Counted from the first letter of the stretch, positions 36,466 to 46,925 are shown. The stretch: 64,000 bases of DNA from Rhizomicrobium electricum (GCF_011762045.1 NZ_JAASQS010000005.1:1-64000); one strand, 5' to 3'. Notes: generated by a model from the letters alone, not told the origin. Numbers and translations are program-made.

Positions 36466-37055
36466 CCCTTAACCAGCCTTGCCACGTAACGTGCGATAGT
36501 GTCGATCTCGAGGTTCACTTTCATGCCCGGCTTGAGATGCCCGAACGTGGTGATTTCCAGAGTATGCGGAATGATGTTGACCCCGAAGCGATGCCCTTCG
36601 ACTTCGTTGACGGTCAGTGAAATCCCGTCCAGCGCCACTGAACCCTTTTCGGCGATGTAGCGCGACAGCGCCTTGGGTGCTTCGAACACCATGCGGGTGG
36701 ATTCGCCTTCGGGATAGAGCTTCACCAGCTCGGCGAGGCCGTCGACGTGCCCCGAAACGATATGGCCGCCGAGTTCGTCGCCGACCTTGAGCGGCAACTC
36801 CAGATTGACCGGCGTGCCGACCTTCCAGGTGCCCATCGTGGTCTTGGACAGCGTCTCGGCCGAGGCCGTGACGGCGAACCACTTGTCGGCGTTGCTGCCC
36901 TTGTCGACGATGGTCAGGCACGCGCCGCAGCACGCGACCGAGCCGCCCATCGGCAGCTTGTCCATGTCGTAATGGGGGGCGATCACGATGTGCGTGTCGC
37001 CGCGCTTCTCGATGTGCCGGACCTGGCCGACGTCGGTGACGATTCCTGTGAACAT
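36462..37055 (-). CDS. ribE: Riboflavin synthase alpha subunit
   Basis: A 197-residue enzyme that dismutates two lumazines to riboflavin. It has two lumazine-binding repeats: MFTGIVTDVGQV opens the first, and GGHIVSGHVDGLAELV opens the second. VACCGACLTIVD and KGSVALDGISLTVNEVEG mark matching positions of the two halves. The stop overlaps the ribBX start (ATGA). Length is normal for the trimeric enzyme. Confidence 0.96.
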   Translation of the reverse strand: MFTGIVTDVGQVRHIEKRGDTHIVIAPHYDMDKLPMGGSVACCGACLTIVDKGSNADKWFAVTASAETLSKTTMGTWKVGTPVNLELPLKVGDELGGHIVSGHVDGLAELVKLYPEGESTRMVFEAPKALSRYIAEKGSVALDGISLTVNEVEGHRFGVNIIPHTLEITTFGHLKPGMKVNLEIDTIARYVARLVKG

Positions 37056-37103
37056 GGCTCCTCGCGCGATGGCCCGGAAAGCGGGTTCCGGTCGCGCCCC
37101 TTC

Positions 37104-38201
37104 CTAACCTCTCCGGGCGTAGGTTACCAGAAGGTCGGCCCCCAGCGCGCGCCGGTCTGTCATTACGAATTGCGGGGCCTCGTCGAGCGCCAGCGCCGCC
37201 AGTGCGTCCACCGCGCTCAAACCCGCCCCGCCGAGGATCATGGGAGCGCTAAAAACCGCGAGCCGGTCGGCCATTCCGGCGTTCAGGAACGAGGCGTGGA
37301 CCGCCGCACCGCCCTCCACCAAGAGGCGCGTAATGCCGCGGTCGGCCAGATCGGCGAGCACGGCCTCGACTTGGGGCCGCCCGGCCGCATCCTTGGCGAC
37401 GCGCGCAATCTGAACGCCGCAGGCCTCCAGCGACCCGCCTTTGTCGGGCCCCGCCGAGGTGTAGACCAGCGTCGGAAACTCGCCCGCCGTCTGGGCCAGC
37501 TTCGACCATTCGGTGAGCCTGAGACGCGTATCCAGCACCACCCGGAGCGGCTTGCGGCCTTCCATGCCGGGCAAGCGGCAGGTCAACATCGGGTCGTCGG
37601 CATCTGCCGTCCCGATCCCGACGAGGATGGCGTCGTTGCGGGCGCGCAGGAGATGGCCGAAAGCCCGCGCCGGCTTGCCGGTAATCCACTGGCTCTCGCC
37701 GGTGGCGGTGGCGATTTTGCCGTCGAGGCTCTGTGCCAGCTTGAGCGTGACCAGCGGACGCGCATGCCGCACCTTGAGGAAAAAGCCGGCGTTGAGCTCC
37801 GCCGCCTCCTGTTCGCAGACGCCCGTGGTGACTTCGACGCCCGCCATCCGGAGCCAGGCGATGCCCTCGCCGTTGACCCGCGTATCGGGATCGCCGGTCG
37901 CCACCACCACGCGGGCGACGCCCGCATCGATCAGCGACTTGGCGCAGGGCGGGGTATGGCCGTGATGCGAACACGGCTCCAAGGTCACATAGGCCGTCGC
38001 CCCGCGCGCCGCCTCGCCGGCCATCGCCAGCGCCTGCGGCTCCGCATGCGGCCGTCCGCCTTTGGCCGTCCGTCCGCGCCCGACGACAACGCCGTCCTTG
38101 ACGATGACGCATCCCACTGCCGGATTAGGCGCAACCTCCCCCAGCCCCCGCGCCGCCAGCATCAGGGCATGGCGCATGTGATGGAGGTCTTGGGCCATCA
38201 T
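37104..38201 (-). CDS. ribD: Bifunctional pyrimidine deaminase/reductase RibD
   Basis: A 365-residue bifunctional protein. The deaminase half has the zinc site HAEPQAL and PCSHHGHTPPC. The reductase half begins near residue 150 (RPLVTLKLAQSLDGKIATAT) and includes SQWITGKPARAFGHLLRARN, DAILVGIGTADADDP, LRVVLDTRLRL and RLLVEGGAAVHASFL. It carries out the second and third steps of riboflavin synthesis. Two adjacent ATG codons (38201, 38198) are possible starts. It lies 12 bases after nrdR and 48 before ribE. Confidence 0.96.
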   Translation of the reverse strand: MMAQDLHHMRHALMLAARGLGEVAPNPAVGCVIVKDGVVVGRGRTAKGGRPHAEPQALAMAGEAARGATAYVTLEPCSHHGHTPPCAKSLIDAGVARVVVATGDPDTRVNGEGIAWLRMAGVEVTTGVCEQEAAELNAGFFLKVRHARPLVTLKLAQSLDGKIATATGESQWITGKPARAFGHLLRARNDAILVGIGTADADDPMLTCRLPGMEGRKPLRVVLDTRLRLTEWSKLAQTAGEFPTLVYTSAGPDKGGSLEACGVQIARVAKDAAGRPQVEAVLADLADRGITRLLVEGGAAVHASFLNAGMADRLAVFSAPMILGGAGLSAVDALAALALDEAPQFVMTDRRALGADLLVTYARRG

Positions 38202-38213
38202 GGGCGCACGGCC

Positions 38214-38684
38214 TTAATCCTTGTCGTCTTCCACCCCGCCGTGGATTTCGCCGAGAATGGTCTCGAAATCCTTGGCTTCGCGGAAATTCTTGTAGACCGA
38301 CGCAAAGCGGACGTAGGCGACCTTGTCCAAGCTCGACAGCGCTTGCATCACCAGTTCGCCGATCATCGGCGACGGGACTTCGTTCTCGCCCATGCTTTCG
38401 AGGCGGCGGACGATGCCGGTGATCATGCGGTCGACGCGATCCTGTTCCACCGGCCGCTTGCGCAGGGCGTGATTGATCGAGCGTTCCAGCTTATCGCGAT
38501 CGAACGGCTCGCGCCGGCCGCTCTTCTTGACCACGATCAGCTCGCGCAACTGCACGCGCTCGAAGGTGGTGAAGCGTCCGCCGCATTCGGGACAATGGCG
38601 GCGGCGCCGGATGGCCGAGTTGTCTTCGCTCGGCCGGCTGTCTTTGACCTGGGTATCGTCGTGACCGCAGAAGGGGCAGCGCAT
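38214..38684 (-). CDS. nrdR: Transcriptional repressor NrdR
   Basis: A 156-residue repressor of ribonucleotide reductase genes. It shows an N-terminal zinc ribbon ([10 protein letters not shown], then [16 protein letters not shown]) and an ATP-cone domain ([37 protein letters not shown]). It senses dATP/ATP through the cone. The gene sits between glyA and ribD, the usual order in Alphaproteobacteria. Confidence 0.97.
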   Translation of the reverse strand: MRCPFCGHDDTQVKDSRPSEDNSAIRRRRHCPECGGRFTTFERVQLRELIVVKKSGRREPFDRDKLERSINHALRKRPVEQDRVDRMITGIVRRLESMGENEVPSPMIGELVMQALSSLDKVAYVRFASVYKNFREAKDFETILGEIHGGVEDDKD

Positions 38685-38702
38685 GGCTTACCTCGATAAG
38701 AT

Positions 38703-39995
38703 CTATTGGTAGATCGGGAAGTGACTGCAAAGCTCACGCACGCGAGCACGCACTTTGGCTTCGCCATCGGCGTCGCCGGCTTCACCCTTTTTGCCAAGAG
38801 CGTCGACCACCTCGATGATGAGATTGCCGATTTCCTTGAACTCGGCCGGGCCGAAACCGCGCGTCGTACCGGCCGGCGTGCCGAGACGGATACCGGAGGT
38901 GATGGTGTACTTCTCGGTATCGTACGGGATGGAGTTCTTGTTGCAGGTGATGTAGGCGCGATCGAGCGCCTTCTCCGCCGCCTTGCCCGTCGTGCCCTTG
39001 GGCCGCAGGTCGACCAGCATCAGATGCGTATCGGTGCCGCCCGAAACGATATCGAGGCCGCCCGCGTTCAGCGTCTGCGCGAGGACTTTGGCATTCTCGA
39101 CGACGGCCTTGGCGTAAGCCTTGAACTCCGGCTTCAGCGCTTCGCCGAAGGCCACCGCCTTGGCGGCGATGACGTGCATCAGCGGACCGCCCTGCAAGCC
39201 GGGGAAGACGGCCGAGTTGATCTTCTTGCCGAGGTCGGGATCGCGGCTGAGGATCATGCCGCCGCGCGGACCGCGCAGAGTCTTATGGGTGGTGGTCGTC
39301 ACCACATGGGCGTGATCGAGTGGATTGGGATGCGCCCCGCCCGCCACCAGACCGGCGAAGTGCGCCATGTCGACCATAAAGTAGGCGCCGACCTCGTCCG
39401 CGATCTTGCGGAAGGCGGCAAAATCGATGTGGCGGGGATAGGCCGAGCCGCCGGCGATGATCACTTTCGGGTGAACTTCGCGCGCCAGCGCTGCAACCTC
39501 GTCCATGTCGATGCGGTGATCCTGGCGGCGGACCTTGTAGCCGACCGGCTTGAACCACTTGCCCGACTGGTTGACCGGCGAGCCGTGAGTCAGGTGTCCG
39601 CCGCAGGACAGATCGAGGCCCATGAACGTATCGCCCGGTTGCATCAGGGCGAAGAACACGGCCTGGTTGGCCTGGGCACCGGAGTGCGGCTGGACGTTGG
39701 CGAAGCTGCAGTCGAACAGTTTGCAGGCCCGTTCGATGGCGAGGTTTTCCGCAACGTCGACGTATTCGCAGCCGCCGTAATAGCGCCGGCCCGAATAACC
39801 CTCGGCGTATTTATTGGTTAAAACCGAGCCTTGAGCCTCCAAAACCGCCTTGGAAACAATGTTTTCCGAAGCAATCAGCTCGATCTTTTCCTGCTGACGC
39901 TTGAACTCGTCGCCGATCGCTTTGGCCAGCTCGGGGTCGGTCTGGGCCACGCCTGAATTGAAGAACTCCGAATTACCGGCCACGCGCACCTCCAT
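38703..39995 (-). CDS. glyA: Serine hydroxymethyltransferase
   Basis: About 430 residues from the ATG at 39995. A PLP enzyme converting serine and tetrahydrofolate to glycine and methylene-tetrahydrofolate. Motifs: [52 protein letters not shown], the PLP lysine in [16 protein letters not shown] and [15 protein letters not shown]. The frame extends to 40037, but that addition is unlike GlyA. It lies just upstream of nrdR; an AT-rich gap with an inverted repeat separates it from mucR. Confidence 0.97.
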   Translation of the reverse strand: MEVRVAGNSEFFNSGVAQTDPELAKAIGDEFKRQQEKIELIASENIVSKAVLEAQGSVLTNKYAEGYSGRRYYGGCEYVDVAENLAIERACKLFDCSFANVQPHSGAQANQAVFFALMQPGDTFMGLDLSCGGHLTHGSPVNQSGKWFKPVGYKVRRQDHRIDMDEVAALAREVHPKVIIAGGSAYPRHIDFAAFRKIADEVGAYFMVDMAHFAGLVAGGAHPNPLDHAHVVTTTTHKTLRGPRGGMILSRDPDLGKKINSAVFPGLQGGPLMHVIAAKAVAFGEALKPEFKAYAKAVVENAKVLAQTLNAGGLDIVSGGTDTHLMLVDLRPKGTTGKAAEKALDRAYITCNKNSIPYDTEKYTITSGIRLGTPAGTTRGFGPAEFKEIGNLIIEVVDALGKKGEAGDADGEAKVRARVRELCSHFPIYQ

Positions 39996-40128
39996 CACCC
40001 GCTTCGACAGTGCCCCAGCCGTTGAGCAGCACGGCACCTTCAGTGGTCGTACCCCTAACCTTTTACCAAATCTAGCGCCAGTGGAGGATTGCCGCGAGGG
40101 TCAACCTCAGGAGCAGCCTTCGCATCAC

Positions 40129-40185
40129 CTACTACCTATTGGGGAAGTACTATTTACGTATAGGAACAACAATTACAGGTAGTAG
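40129..40185. promoter_or_regulatory. Inverted repeat in the glyA-mucR divergent region
   Basis: CTACTACCT (40129-40137) and AGGTAGTAG (40177-40185) are perfect inverted repeats around 39 AT-rich bases. They lie between glyA (leftward) and mucR (rightward), in a region that is clearly richer in A and T than its surroundings. The pair could be an operator or the stem of a small RNA. MucR-type regulators prefer AT-rich sites and often repress themselves, but no binding site is proven here. Confidence 0.4.
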
Positions 40186-40357
40186 ATGAATACCGTGAGA
40201 GATTTCCGTCAGATTTGCAAAAACAAACATACTGTGAATACTTGGGTTTACTCTGTCGACCTCGAATCGCCCTTCACAACAGCGGGCAGAGCCGTACGCA
40301 AAACCTCTTCAACAGCCGTGTATCCGGAACAAGTCAGTCCGGACAAGGAAAGCAAAA

Positions 40358-40780
40358 ATGGAAAGCGTAAAGGGGACCGATTTGCTGAAGCTGGCGTCTG
40401 ACATCGTCGCCGCCTATGTCAGCAACAACCCTGTACCGGTGAGTGAACTGCCGGGGATGATCAAGAACGTCCATGCCACGCTGGGGACGCTGTCGGGTGC
40501 GCCAGCTGCGGAAGTGGTCACCAACCAGAAACCTGCGGTGCCGGTGAAGAAGTCGATCACGCCGGAATATCTCGTCTGTCTCGAAGACGGCAAACGGCTG
40601 AAGATGCTGAAGCGCTATCTGCGCTCGCGTTACGGCTTGTCGCCCGATCAGTATCGCGCCAAATGGGGTCTGCCGCCGGATTACCCGATGGTCGCCTCCA
40701 ACTACGCCGCCCAACGCTCCGAATTCGCCAAGAAGATCGGCCTCGGCAAGCCCGTGACCAAGTCGCGGCGGCGCGGATAA
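40358..40780 (+). CDS. MucR/Ros-family transcriptional regulator
   Basis: A 140-residue regulator of the MucR/Ros family, global repressors of exopolysaccharide, motility and cell-cycle genes in Alphaproteobacteria. The N-terminal oligomerisation region includes LLKLASDIVAAYVSNNPV; the DNA-binding end has SITPEYLVCLEDGKRLKMLK, YGLSPDQYRAKWGLPPDYPM and VASNYAAQRSEFAKKIGLGK. The usual zinc ligands are mostly lost: only the first cysteine remains, the second is aspartate, and the histidines of KRHLMTHY are replaced (KRYLRSRY). It may therefore be a zinc-free variant, a form known in some rhizobia. Confidence 0.93.
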   Translation: MESVKGTDLLKLASDIVAAYVSNNPVPVSELPGMIKNVHATLGTLSGAPAAEVVTNQKPAVPVKKSITPEYLVCLEDGKRLKMLKRYLRSRYGLSPDQYRAKWGLPPDYPMVASNYAAQRSEFAKKIGLGKPVTKSRRRG

Positions 40781-40787
40781 TCGCGCC

Positions 40788-40834
40788 ATCCCGGACGCGC
40801 CACGGCGATCAGACACGCTGGCGCGATCCGGGAT
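40788..40834. terminator. Hairpin between convergent mucR and a small gene
   Basis: ATCCCGGACGCGCCA (40788-40802) pairs with TGGCGCGATCCGGGAT (40819-40834), with one bulged base, around a loop of 16. It lies between convergent genes and probably terminates both. A run of T is weak on both sides. Confidence 0.6.
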
Positions 40835-40837
40835 CAG

Positions 40838-41029
40838 CTATTTCTGCTTCTTCAGCACCATCGCCAGTTTCTGCACGGCCGTCCGCGTCAGCGCTTCGCG
40901 CGCCGTGGCTGGCCCGAAAACGCATGCTTCGGTACCGGTTTTCGGATCGACGGCACTGACCTTCATCAGCGCACCGTTGACGATGCACTCGATAATGACG
41001 CCCTCGTCCGTGGTCGGGGCGGCCGCCAT
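40838..41029 (-). CDS. Small conserved protein downstream of hemA
   Basis: A 63-residue protein beginning one base after the hemA stop, so probably co-transcribed and coupled. It has a compact beta-rich start (GVIIECIVNGALMKVSAVDP, with TGTEACVFGP after it) and a C-terminal helix (REALTRTAVQKLAMVLKKQK). No signal or membrane helix. Similar small proteins occur beside hemA in related genomes by general appearance, but I cannot name the function. Confidence 0.7.
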   Translation of the reverse strand: MAAAPTTDEGVIIECIVNGALMKVSAVDPKTGTEACVFGPATAREALTRTAVQKLAMVLKKQK

Positions 41030-41030
41030 C

Positions 41031-42254
41031 TCAAGCGACGCTTTGCTGCGGCAGCTCGTGGTGCTTCCACAGATCGGACAGGGCGCCCACCAGCGTATCC
41101 ATCATCGCCGGCGTATGCAGCGGGCCCGGCGTGAAGCGCAGACGCTCCTTGCCGCGCGGCACGGTCGGATAATTGATCGGCTGCACGTAGATGCCGTAGT
41201 CGCGCATCAAGGTGTCCGACACCGCCTTGCAGCAAACCGGATCGCCGACCATCACCGGCACGATGTGGCTCGGCGTGTCGATCACCGGCAGTCCGGCGCC
41301 TTTCAGCATCGCCTTGAGCCGCCCCGCCGCCGCCTGCTGCTTCTCGCGCTCGGCATTGCTTTCCTTGAGATGACGGATCGAGGCGATCGCACCGGCGCAC
41401 AACACCGGCGCCAGCGAGGTCGAAAAAATGAAGCCCGGCGCATAGGAGCGGATGGCGTCGATGATCGCCGCGCTGGCGGTGATATAGCCGCCCTGCACGC
41501 CGTAAGCCTTGGCCAGCGTGCCTTCGACGATATCGATGCGATCCATGGTGCCGTCGCGGGCGGCAATGCCGGCGCCGCGCGGGCCGTACATGCCGACGGC
41601 ATGGACTTCGTCGATATAGGTGAAGCCGCCGTACTTGTCGGCGAGATCGCAGATCTTTTCGGTCGGACCGAAATCGCCATCCATCGAATAGACGCCTTCG
41701 AAGGCGATCACTTTCGGCCGCTCGGGCGCGATGGACTTCAGGATTTCTTCCAGATGCTCGACATCGTTGTGGCGGAAGATCTTCTTCTCGGCGCCGCCGT
41801 GGCGGATGCCTTCGATCATCGAGTTGTGATTGAGCTGGTCGGAGATCAGCACCGCGTTGGGCAACAGCTTCGACAACGTCGACAGCGTAGCGTCGTTGGA
41901 GACGTAGCCGGACGTGAATGTCAGCGCGGCTTCCTTGCCGTGCAGGTCGGCCAGCTCCTGTTCGAGCTGGATGTGGTAGTGGGTCGTGCCGGAGATGTTC
42001 CGCGTCCCGCCCGCGCCCGCGCCGCACGTATCGAGCGCCTCGTGCATGGCGGCGAGCACTTTGGGATGCTGGCCCATGCCGAGATAGTCGTTCGAGCACC
42101 AGATGGTGATGTCGCGAGGCTTGTCGCCGCCGTAATAGGTCGCCGTCGGGAAGGCTCCCTTGCGCCGCAACAGGTCGGCAAATACCCGGTAACGGCCCTC
42201 GCGCTTAAGCTCGGCGACGGCGTCCTGAAAGCGGGCAAGGTACGGAAACGACAT
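41031..42254 (-). CDS. hemA: 5-aminolevulinate synthase
   Basis: About 407 residues from the ATG at 42254 ([20 protein letters not shown]). A PLP enzyme joining glycine and succinyl-CoA, the first step of haem synthesis by the C4 route found in Alphaproteobacteria. Motifs: [73 protein letters not shown] and the PLP lysine in [14 protein letters not shown]. The open frame reaches 42317, but the extra residues are not conserved. It is followed by the small protein at 40838. Confidence 0.97.
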   Translation of the reverse strand: MSFPYLARFQDAVAELKREGRYRVFADLLRRKGAFPTATYYGGDKPRDITIWCSNDYLGMGQHPKVLAAMHEALDTCGAGAGGTRNISGTTHYHIQLEQELADLHGKEAALTFTSGYVSNDATLSTLSKLLPNAVLISDQLNHNSMIEGIRHGGAEKKIFRHNDVEHLEEILKSIAPERPKVIAFEGVYSMDGDFGPTEKICDLADKYGGFTYIDEVHAVGMYGPRGAGIAARDGTMDRIDIVEGTLAKAYGVQGGYITASAAIIDAIRSYAPGFIFSTSLAPVLCAGAIASIRHLKESNAEREKQQAAAGRLKAMLKGAGLPVIDTPSHIVPVMVGDPVCCKAVSDTLMRDYGIYVQPINYPTVPRGKERLRFTPGPLHTPAMMDTLVGALSDLWKHHELPQQSVA

Positions 42255-42422
42255 GGTTTTTATGACTCCAACCCGAACTGACGCGGCCATCATGGGTCGT
42301 ATTTTGGAACGTTTCAAGAAATTCGAGCGGTTTTATTGTCACATGATAGTAGCTCGCGCAACTTCCGGAATGCCTTAAGGAAAGCGGCACCGGCATTCCG
42401 TCCGAAGGCGACCTCCGAAAAA

Positions 42423-43061
42423 CTAGCGCCCTGCCACCGCATTTACCACGAGCGCGATCAGCACCGTGTTGAAAAAGAACGACACGATTCCGTGTGCCGT
42501 AACAGCCCGCCGCATATCGCTGTCGCAAACTTCCACATCGGACACCTGCGCCGTCATGCCGACCACGAAGGAAAAATAGGCGAAGTCCCACAGGTCGGGC
42601 ATCTTGGTGCCGGGAAAATCCAGCGCCGTGCCGGGTGCGTGGCGGCCGGGAGGGTCGAAGTAGAACATGTTGGCGTAATGGAATGTCGCGATGGTATGCA
42701 ACACGAACCATCCTAGCGGCGCCCCCGCGAGCACCAGCGTCAGCGACAGCGTATCGAGTTTGCCGCTGTTTAGCGCGTGGAACACGCCGGCTACGTTGAC
42801 CGCGATAACCACCAGCGCGATCGCCACCACGATGAGGATGCCCTCGTCCTGTCGCGCTGCCCGGCGCTTGAGGTCTTCCGGCGTGTGGCCAAGAAGCACG
42901 CCGAGCGCCCCTGCCAGATAGACGACGAAAAACGCGTCTCCCGACGCCGCCAGGGGCTGCGGCCCGCCGAAGATGCGGAACATCGCATAGACAAACACGC
43001 CGACCGCAAGGGCCGCATAGAAGCGGCCGTGATGATAGAGATGGCTCCGCGTCAGGTGCAT
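42423..43061 (-). CDS. DUF1345 membrane protein
   Basis: About 212 residues from the ATG at 43061, with roughly five membrane helices (FYAALAVGVFVYAMF, AFFVVYLAGALGVLL, ILIVVAIALVVIAVNVAGV, LSLTLVLAGAPLGWFVLHTI, FFFNTVLIALVVNAVA). The sequence TKMPDLWDFAYFSFVVGMTA, preceded by a conserved phenylalanine-rich loop (FHYANMFYFDP), is the hallmark of DUF1345. Family function is unknown. The open frame extends to 43121 but would include a repeat element. Confidence 0.85.
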   Translation of the reverse strand: MHLTRSHLYHHGRFYAALAVGVFVYAMFRIFGGPQPLAASGDAFFVVYLAGALGVLLGHTPEDLKRRAARQDEGILIVVAIALVVIAVNVAGVFHALNSGKLDTLSLTLVLAGAPLGWFVLHTIATFHYANMFYFDPPGRHAPGTALDFPGTKMPDLWDFAYFSFVVGMTAQVSDVEVCDSDMRRAVTAHGIVSFFFNTVLIALVVNAVAGR

Positions 43062-43108
43062 GCGGGCATGGTGGCACGAGTCGAGAGACTTTACTGCCCC
43101 TTGCCCAG

Positions 43109-43168
43109 CTTTCTGCCCCAAGGGCGCAAAGCTGTTTTCGCCTGCACAGGGACCGTAAGGGCAGAAAG
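43109..43168. repeat. Palindromic repeat, CTTTCTGCCC family, copy 1
   Basis: CTTTCTGCCC (43109-43118) and GGGCAGAAAG (43159-43168) are perfect inverted repeats. The inner part, AAGGGCGCAAAGCT then CTGCACAGGGACCGT, resembles the left half of the larger repeat at 57848-58030, so the two are members of one dispersed family. Confidence 0.65.
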
Positions 43169-43180
43169 GTCCTCAAAACA

Positions 43181-43221
43181 CCAAAGCCCGCGCCCCTAAT
43201 AAGCAGGGGGACGGGCCTTGG
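43181..43221 (-). terminator. Hairpin terminator downstream of ldtR
   Basis: CCAAAGCCCGCGCCCCT pairs with AGGGGGACGGGCCTTGG around AATAAGC. On the minus strand the stem is followed by a moderately T-rich stretch (TTTGGTGTTTTG). It lies 23 bases behind the ldtR stop. Confidence 0.65.
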
Positions 43222-43244
43222 GCGTCAGGAACTCACGTTCGGGC

Positions 43245-43754
43245 TTAAAGCCGGAAACGAACCTGATCGATCCAGAAGCGCTCGATGCGCCGGAGGGATG
43301 CGTTCAAACTGTCGAGATCGCCGGTAGCGACGTTGCCGACGGCTTCGAGCGATCCGAGATGGCGCCCGAACAACTCGCGCAGCATGTCGCGCACGGCCTC
43401 GCCTTTCGGCGTCAGGCGGACCAGCACCGAACGGCGGTCCACTTCCGAACGCTCATGATGAATGTAGCCGAGATCGACCAGCTTCTTCAGATTGTAGGAC
43501 ACGTTCGAACCGAGATAATGCCCGCGAGTTCTGAGCTCGCCGGCCGTCAGTTCCTGGTCGCCGACGTTGAACAGGAGCAGCGCCTGGACGCTGTTGATCT
43601 CGCGTTCGTCGCGCCGGTCGAGTTCGTCCTTGATCACGTCGAGAAGCTGGCGATGCAGCCTTTCCACGAGATTGAGAGTCTCGAGATAGAATTTCGCTTG
43701 CTCACGCGCGCCGTCGATCGCGGCCGCCGCTTGCGGTCTTGCCAGTGCCGTCAT
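43245..43754 (-). CDS. ldtR: LdtR-like MarR-family regulator
   Basis: About 169 residues from the ATG at 43754; an upstream ATG at 43787 is also possible. The winged helix-turn-helix is clear: INSVQALLLFNVGDQELTAG, GHYLGSNVSYNLKKLVDLGY, then the wing HHERSEVDRRSVLVRLTPKG. The QALLLFNVG and GSNVSYNLKKL stretches match LdtR, a rhizobial regulator of an L,D-transpeptidase and stress response. No transpeptidase gene is beside it. It is transcribed alone, with an inverted repeat about 125 bases upstream. Confidence 0.82.
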   Translation of the reverse strand: MTALARPQAAAAIDGAREQAKFYLETLNLVERLHRQLLDVIKDELDRRDEREINSVQALLLFNVGDQELTAGELRTRGHYLGSNVSYNLKKLVDLGYIHHERSEVDRRSVLVRLTPKGEAVRDMLRELFGRHLGSLEAVGNVATGDLDSLNASLRRIERFWIDQVRFRL

Positions 43755-43878
43755 TCGCCTTCCCCTCGATTTTTTCCGAGGGCCCACCTGTTATTGTGGG
43801 TTCAGACTAGGCGTCAGCCCTTAAGGACCGGTAAAACTTGCCGAGAAGGCCTGGAAAAAGCAGTATTATCAGGCGTTT

Positions 43879-43908
43879 TTTGCCGGGCATTTGTGCCAAA
43901 CCGGCAAA
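43879..43908. promoter_or_regulatory. Inverted repeat upstream of ldtR
   Basis: TTTGCCGG (43879-43886) and CCGGCAAA (43901-43908) flank an inner GGCA/TGCC pair. The A and T runs are not placed as in a terminator. The site lies between the HIBCH-type gene and ldtR on the same strand and may be an operator, possibly for LdtR itself, which is inference. Confidence 0.4.
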
Positions 43909-43974
43909 CAAAGCGTAAAGTTGCGATGCGCAATGTTACCGACGAACGGTTGCGGGTACGGACTATCGCTGCAC

Positions 43975-45015
43975 TTACAACGGCAGTTCGTCCGGAACCG
44001 GATCGAAATAGGCCTGGATGTCGGCATCGGTGATGTCGGCGAGACTCGCCGGCTGCCACTTCGGCGCATTGTCCTTGTCGACGATCACCGCCCGCACGCC
44101 TTCGTAGAAATCGTGGCCCTTGAGGATGCGATGGGCGATGCGGAATTCCATCTTCATGCAATCGTCGAACGACAACTGGCTGCCGTTGCGAATCTGGCCG
44201 TAGGCGATCTTGAGCGAGGTCGGCGAACGCGAGCGCATCAGCGCGGCGGTTTCGTGGCTCCACTCCTTCTCGTCGCGGTCGAGCAGCGTCAAGACATCTT
44301 CGACCGACGTGGTGCCGAAGATGCGGTCGATCTTGGTGCGCCGCTCGCTGAGCGTAGAGTTCTGCGGACGGCGGCCCATTTCGGAGAACAGATTGTTGGG
44401 ATCGTCGCCGCTGGCGAGCGCTTCCATCAGCACCGGCCATTCCTCGGACGGAATCCAGTGCGTCGCCAGCCGCGCATAAATGGCATCGCGCGCGTTCAGC
44501 CGGTCGCCGGTGAGGCCGAGATAGAGTCCGAGTTGGCCGGGGCAGCGCGACAGGAAATAGCTGCCGCCGACATCCGGGAAAAATCCGATCGCGGTCTCGG
44601 GCATCGCGAACACCGCCGAGGACGACGCGATGCGATAATCGCTGTGCACCGACAGGCCCATGCCGCCGCCCATGCAGATGCCGCGGATCAGCGCGATATA
44701 GGGCTTGGGAAAATGCTTGATGGCCGCGTTGAGCAGATACTCCTCGCGCAGGAAGTCGAGCGCATACGAGGTCCCGTCGAGCCCCGACTGGCGCAGGGCG
44801 CGGATATCGGCGCCGGCGCAGAAAGCCCGGTCGCCCGCGCCACGGATCACCACGCACCCCACCGCCGGATCGGTTTCCCACGCCTTGAGCTGCGCCCGCA
44901 TGGCGGTGACCATGCCGAGCGTGAGGGCATTGAGGGCCTTGGGACGGTTCAAGGTGATGAGACCGACCGCACCCTGGGTTTCGAACAAAATCTCGGGCTG
45001 GGTGTCTGTGCTCAT
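43975..45015 (-). CDS. 3-hydroxyisobutyryl-CoA hydrolase (enoyl-CoA hydratase family)
   Basis: About 346 residues from the ATG at 45015. The crotonase fold is clear (VGLITLNRPKALNALTLGMV, GDRAFCAGADIRALRQ). The features that set hydroxyisobutyryl-CoA hydrolases apart from enoyl-CoA hydratases are present: CMGGGMGLSVHSDYRIAS, FAMPETAIGFFPDVGGSYFL with the catalytic glutamate and aspartate, and a long C-terminal part (CMKMEFRIAHRILKGHDFYE, GVRAVIVDKDNAPKW). It acts in valine breakdown. Neighbours do not belong to that pathway. Confidence 0.92.
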   Translation of the reverse strand: MSTDTQPEILFETQGAVGLITLNRPKALNALTLGMVTAMRAQLKAWETDPAVGCVVIRGAGDRAFCAGADIRALRQSGLDGTSYALDFLREEYLLNAAIKHFPKPYIALIRGICMGGGMGLSVHSDYRIASSSAVFAMPETAIGFFPDVGGSYFLSRCPGQLGLYLGLTGDRLNARDAIYARLATHWIPSEEWPVLMEALASGDDPNNLFSEMGRRPQNSTLSERRTKIDRIFGTTSVEDVLTLLDRDEKEWSHETAALMRSRSPTSLKIAYGQIRNGSQLSFDDCMKMEFRIAHRILKGHDFYEGVRAVIVDKDNAPKWQPASLADITDADIQAYFDPVPDELPL

Positions 45016-45076
45016 GCTTCCTGATAGCCGTTGCCGCCGATGCGCCGCAAGATGGACCCCCAGCGGCATGACGTAG

Positions 45077-46186
<1,110 letters not shown>

Positions 46187-46204
46187 CCCGCCATTGGGGG
46201 GACC

Positions 46205-46849
46205 ATGACGACTAGACGCGATTGCCTTGCCGGGCTGACCGGCTTTACCGCTTTGGCGGGGGTTGCCAACGCGCGCAACACCCTGGCCGAAGTCCTCAAA
46301 GTCGGTCCCAAGCCGAAACTGATCAAAGGCGGGAACGGCGTGCCCGACAAAGTCGATTTCGGTCACGGCCTCTTGGTGCCGATGAGCAACGACGCGTTTC
46401 ACGCCCTTTGGGAGGGCGACGACCGCTGGATCGCGTACGGCCACGGCTTCGGCCACAACCGCGCATCGGCCATGGGCCAGGCCGAACGAGCGGCCGTCGG
46501 CACGATGAAGCTGTACCTGCTTACCCTCGCCTTCACGCCCGAGCGGCTGGAACGGATCGAGGGCGGCGGCTGGCGCCTGAAATCGGGAAAAATCGCCGAT
46601 CTGGTGCAGGGCGACATCGAGTTGCCGGGCCGCCCGGTGATGCCGACCACCGATGCGGTGATGGGCATGATCGGCGGCAGCCATGCCAATACGGGTTCCG
46701 CCGCCGGCATCGCGGAAGCGGGCAGCAGCCCGGCCGGTTCTCCGGCCAGCGGCGAGGAAACGGTTCACGCCACCACCGGCTGGCTGATCTGGAAACGCGA
46801 AGTCTCGCTCGACGACGTGCGCCGGAAAGCCGTCCTGGCCGGCAACTGA
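46205..46849 (+). CDS. Hypothetical protein with N-terminal export-like segment
   Basis: A 214-residue protein that follows hemB after 18 bases and has a strong ribosome binding site (GGGGGG then ATG). The N-terminus TTRRDCLAGLTGFTALAG resembles a twin-arginine signal, though the second arginine is followed by DC rather than the standard motif. The middle has DDRWIAYGHGFGHNRASAMG and TMKLYLLTLAFTPERLERIE. The C-terminal part is glycine- and alanine-rich with no repeats. I do not recognise a family; it is possibly exported. Confidence 0.65.
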   Translation: MTTRRDCLAGLTGFTALAGVANARNTLAEVLKVGPKPKLIKGGNGVPDKVDFGHGLLVPMSNDAFHALWEGDDRWIAYGHGFGHNRASAMGQAERAAVGTMKLYLLTLAFTPERLERIEGGGWRLKSGKIADLVQGDIELPGRPVMPTTDAVMGMIGGSHANTGSAAGIAEAGSSPAGSPASGEETVHATTGWLIWKREVSLDDVRRKAVLAGN

Positions 46850-46925
46850 CTGCCGCCCGGCCTGGAAATCGGCCGTCGCGCTGGATTACGTTAGCGGAAC
46901 CCTGATTCCGGCCCGAGGATTTGAG

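Noticed and set aside
36747..38699. 650-codon open frame on the plus strand
   Set aside because: It runs antisense to ribE, ribD and nrdR, which are secure. The product has no family resemblance and is rich in histidine, arginine and glycine.
43879..43908. Terminator for the HIBCH-type gene
   Set aside because: The stem is followed by A rather than T on the minus strand and it lies about 65 bases behind the stop, so I list it as a possible operator instead.
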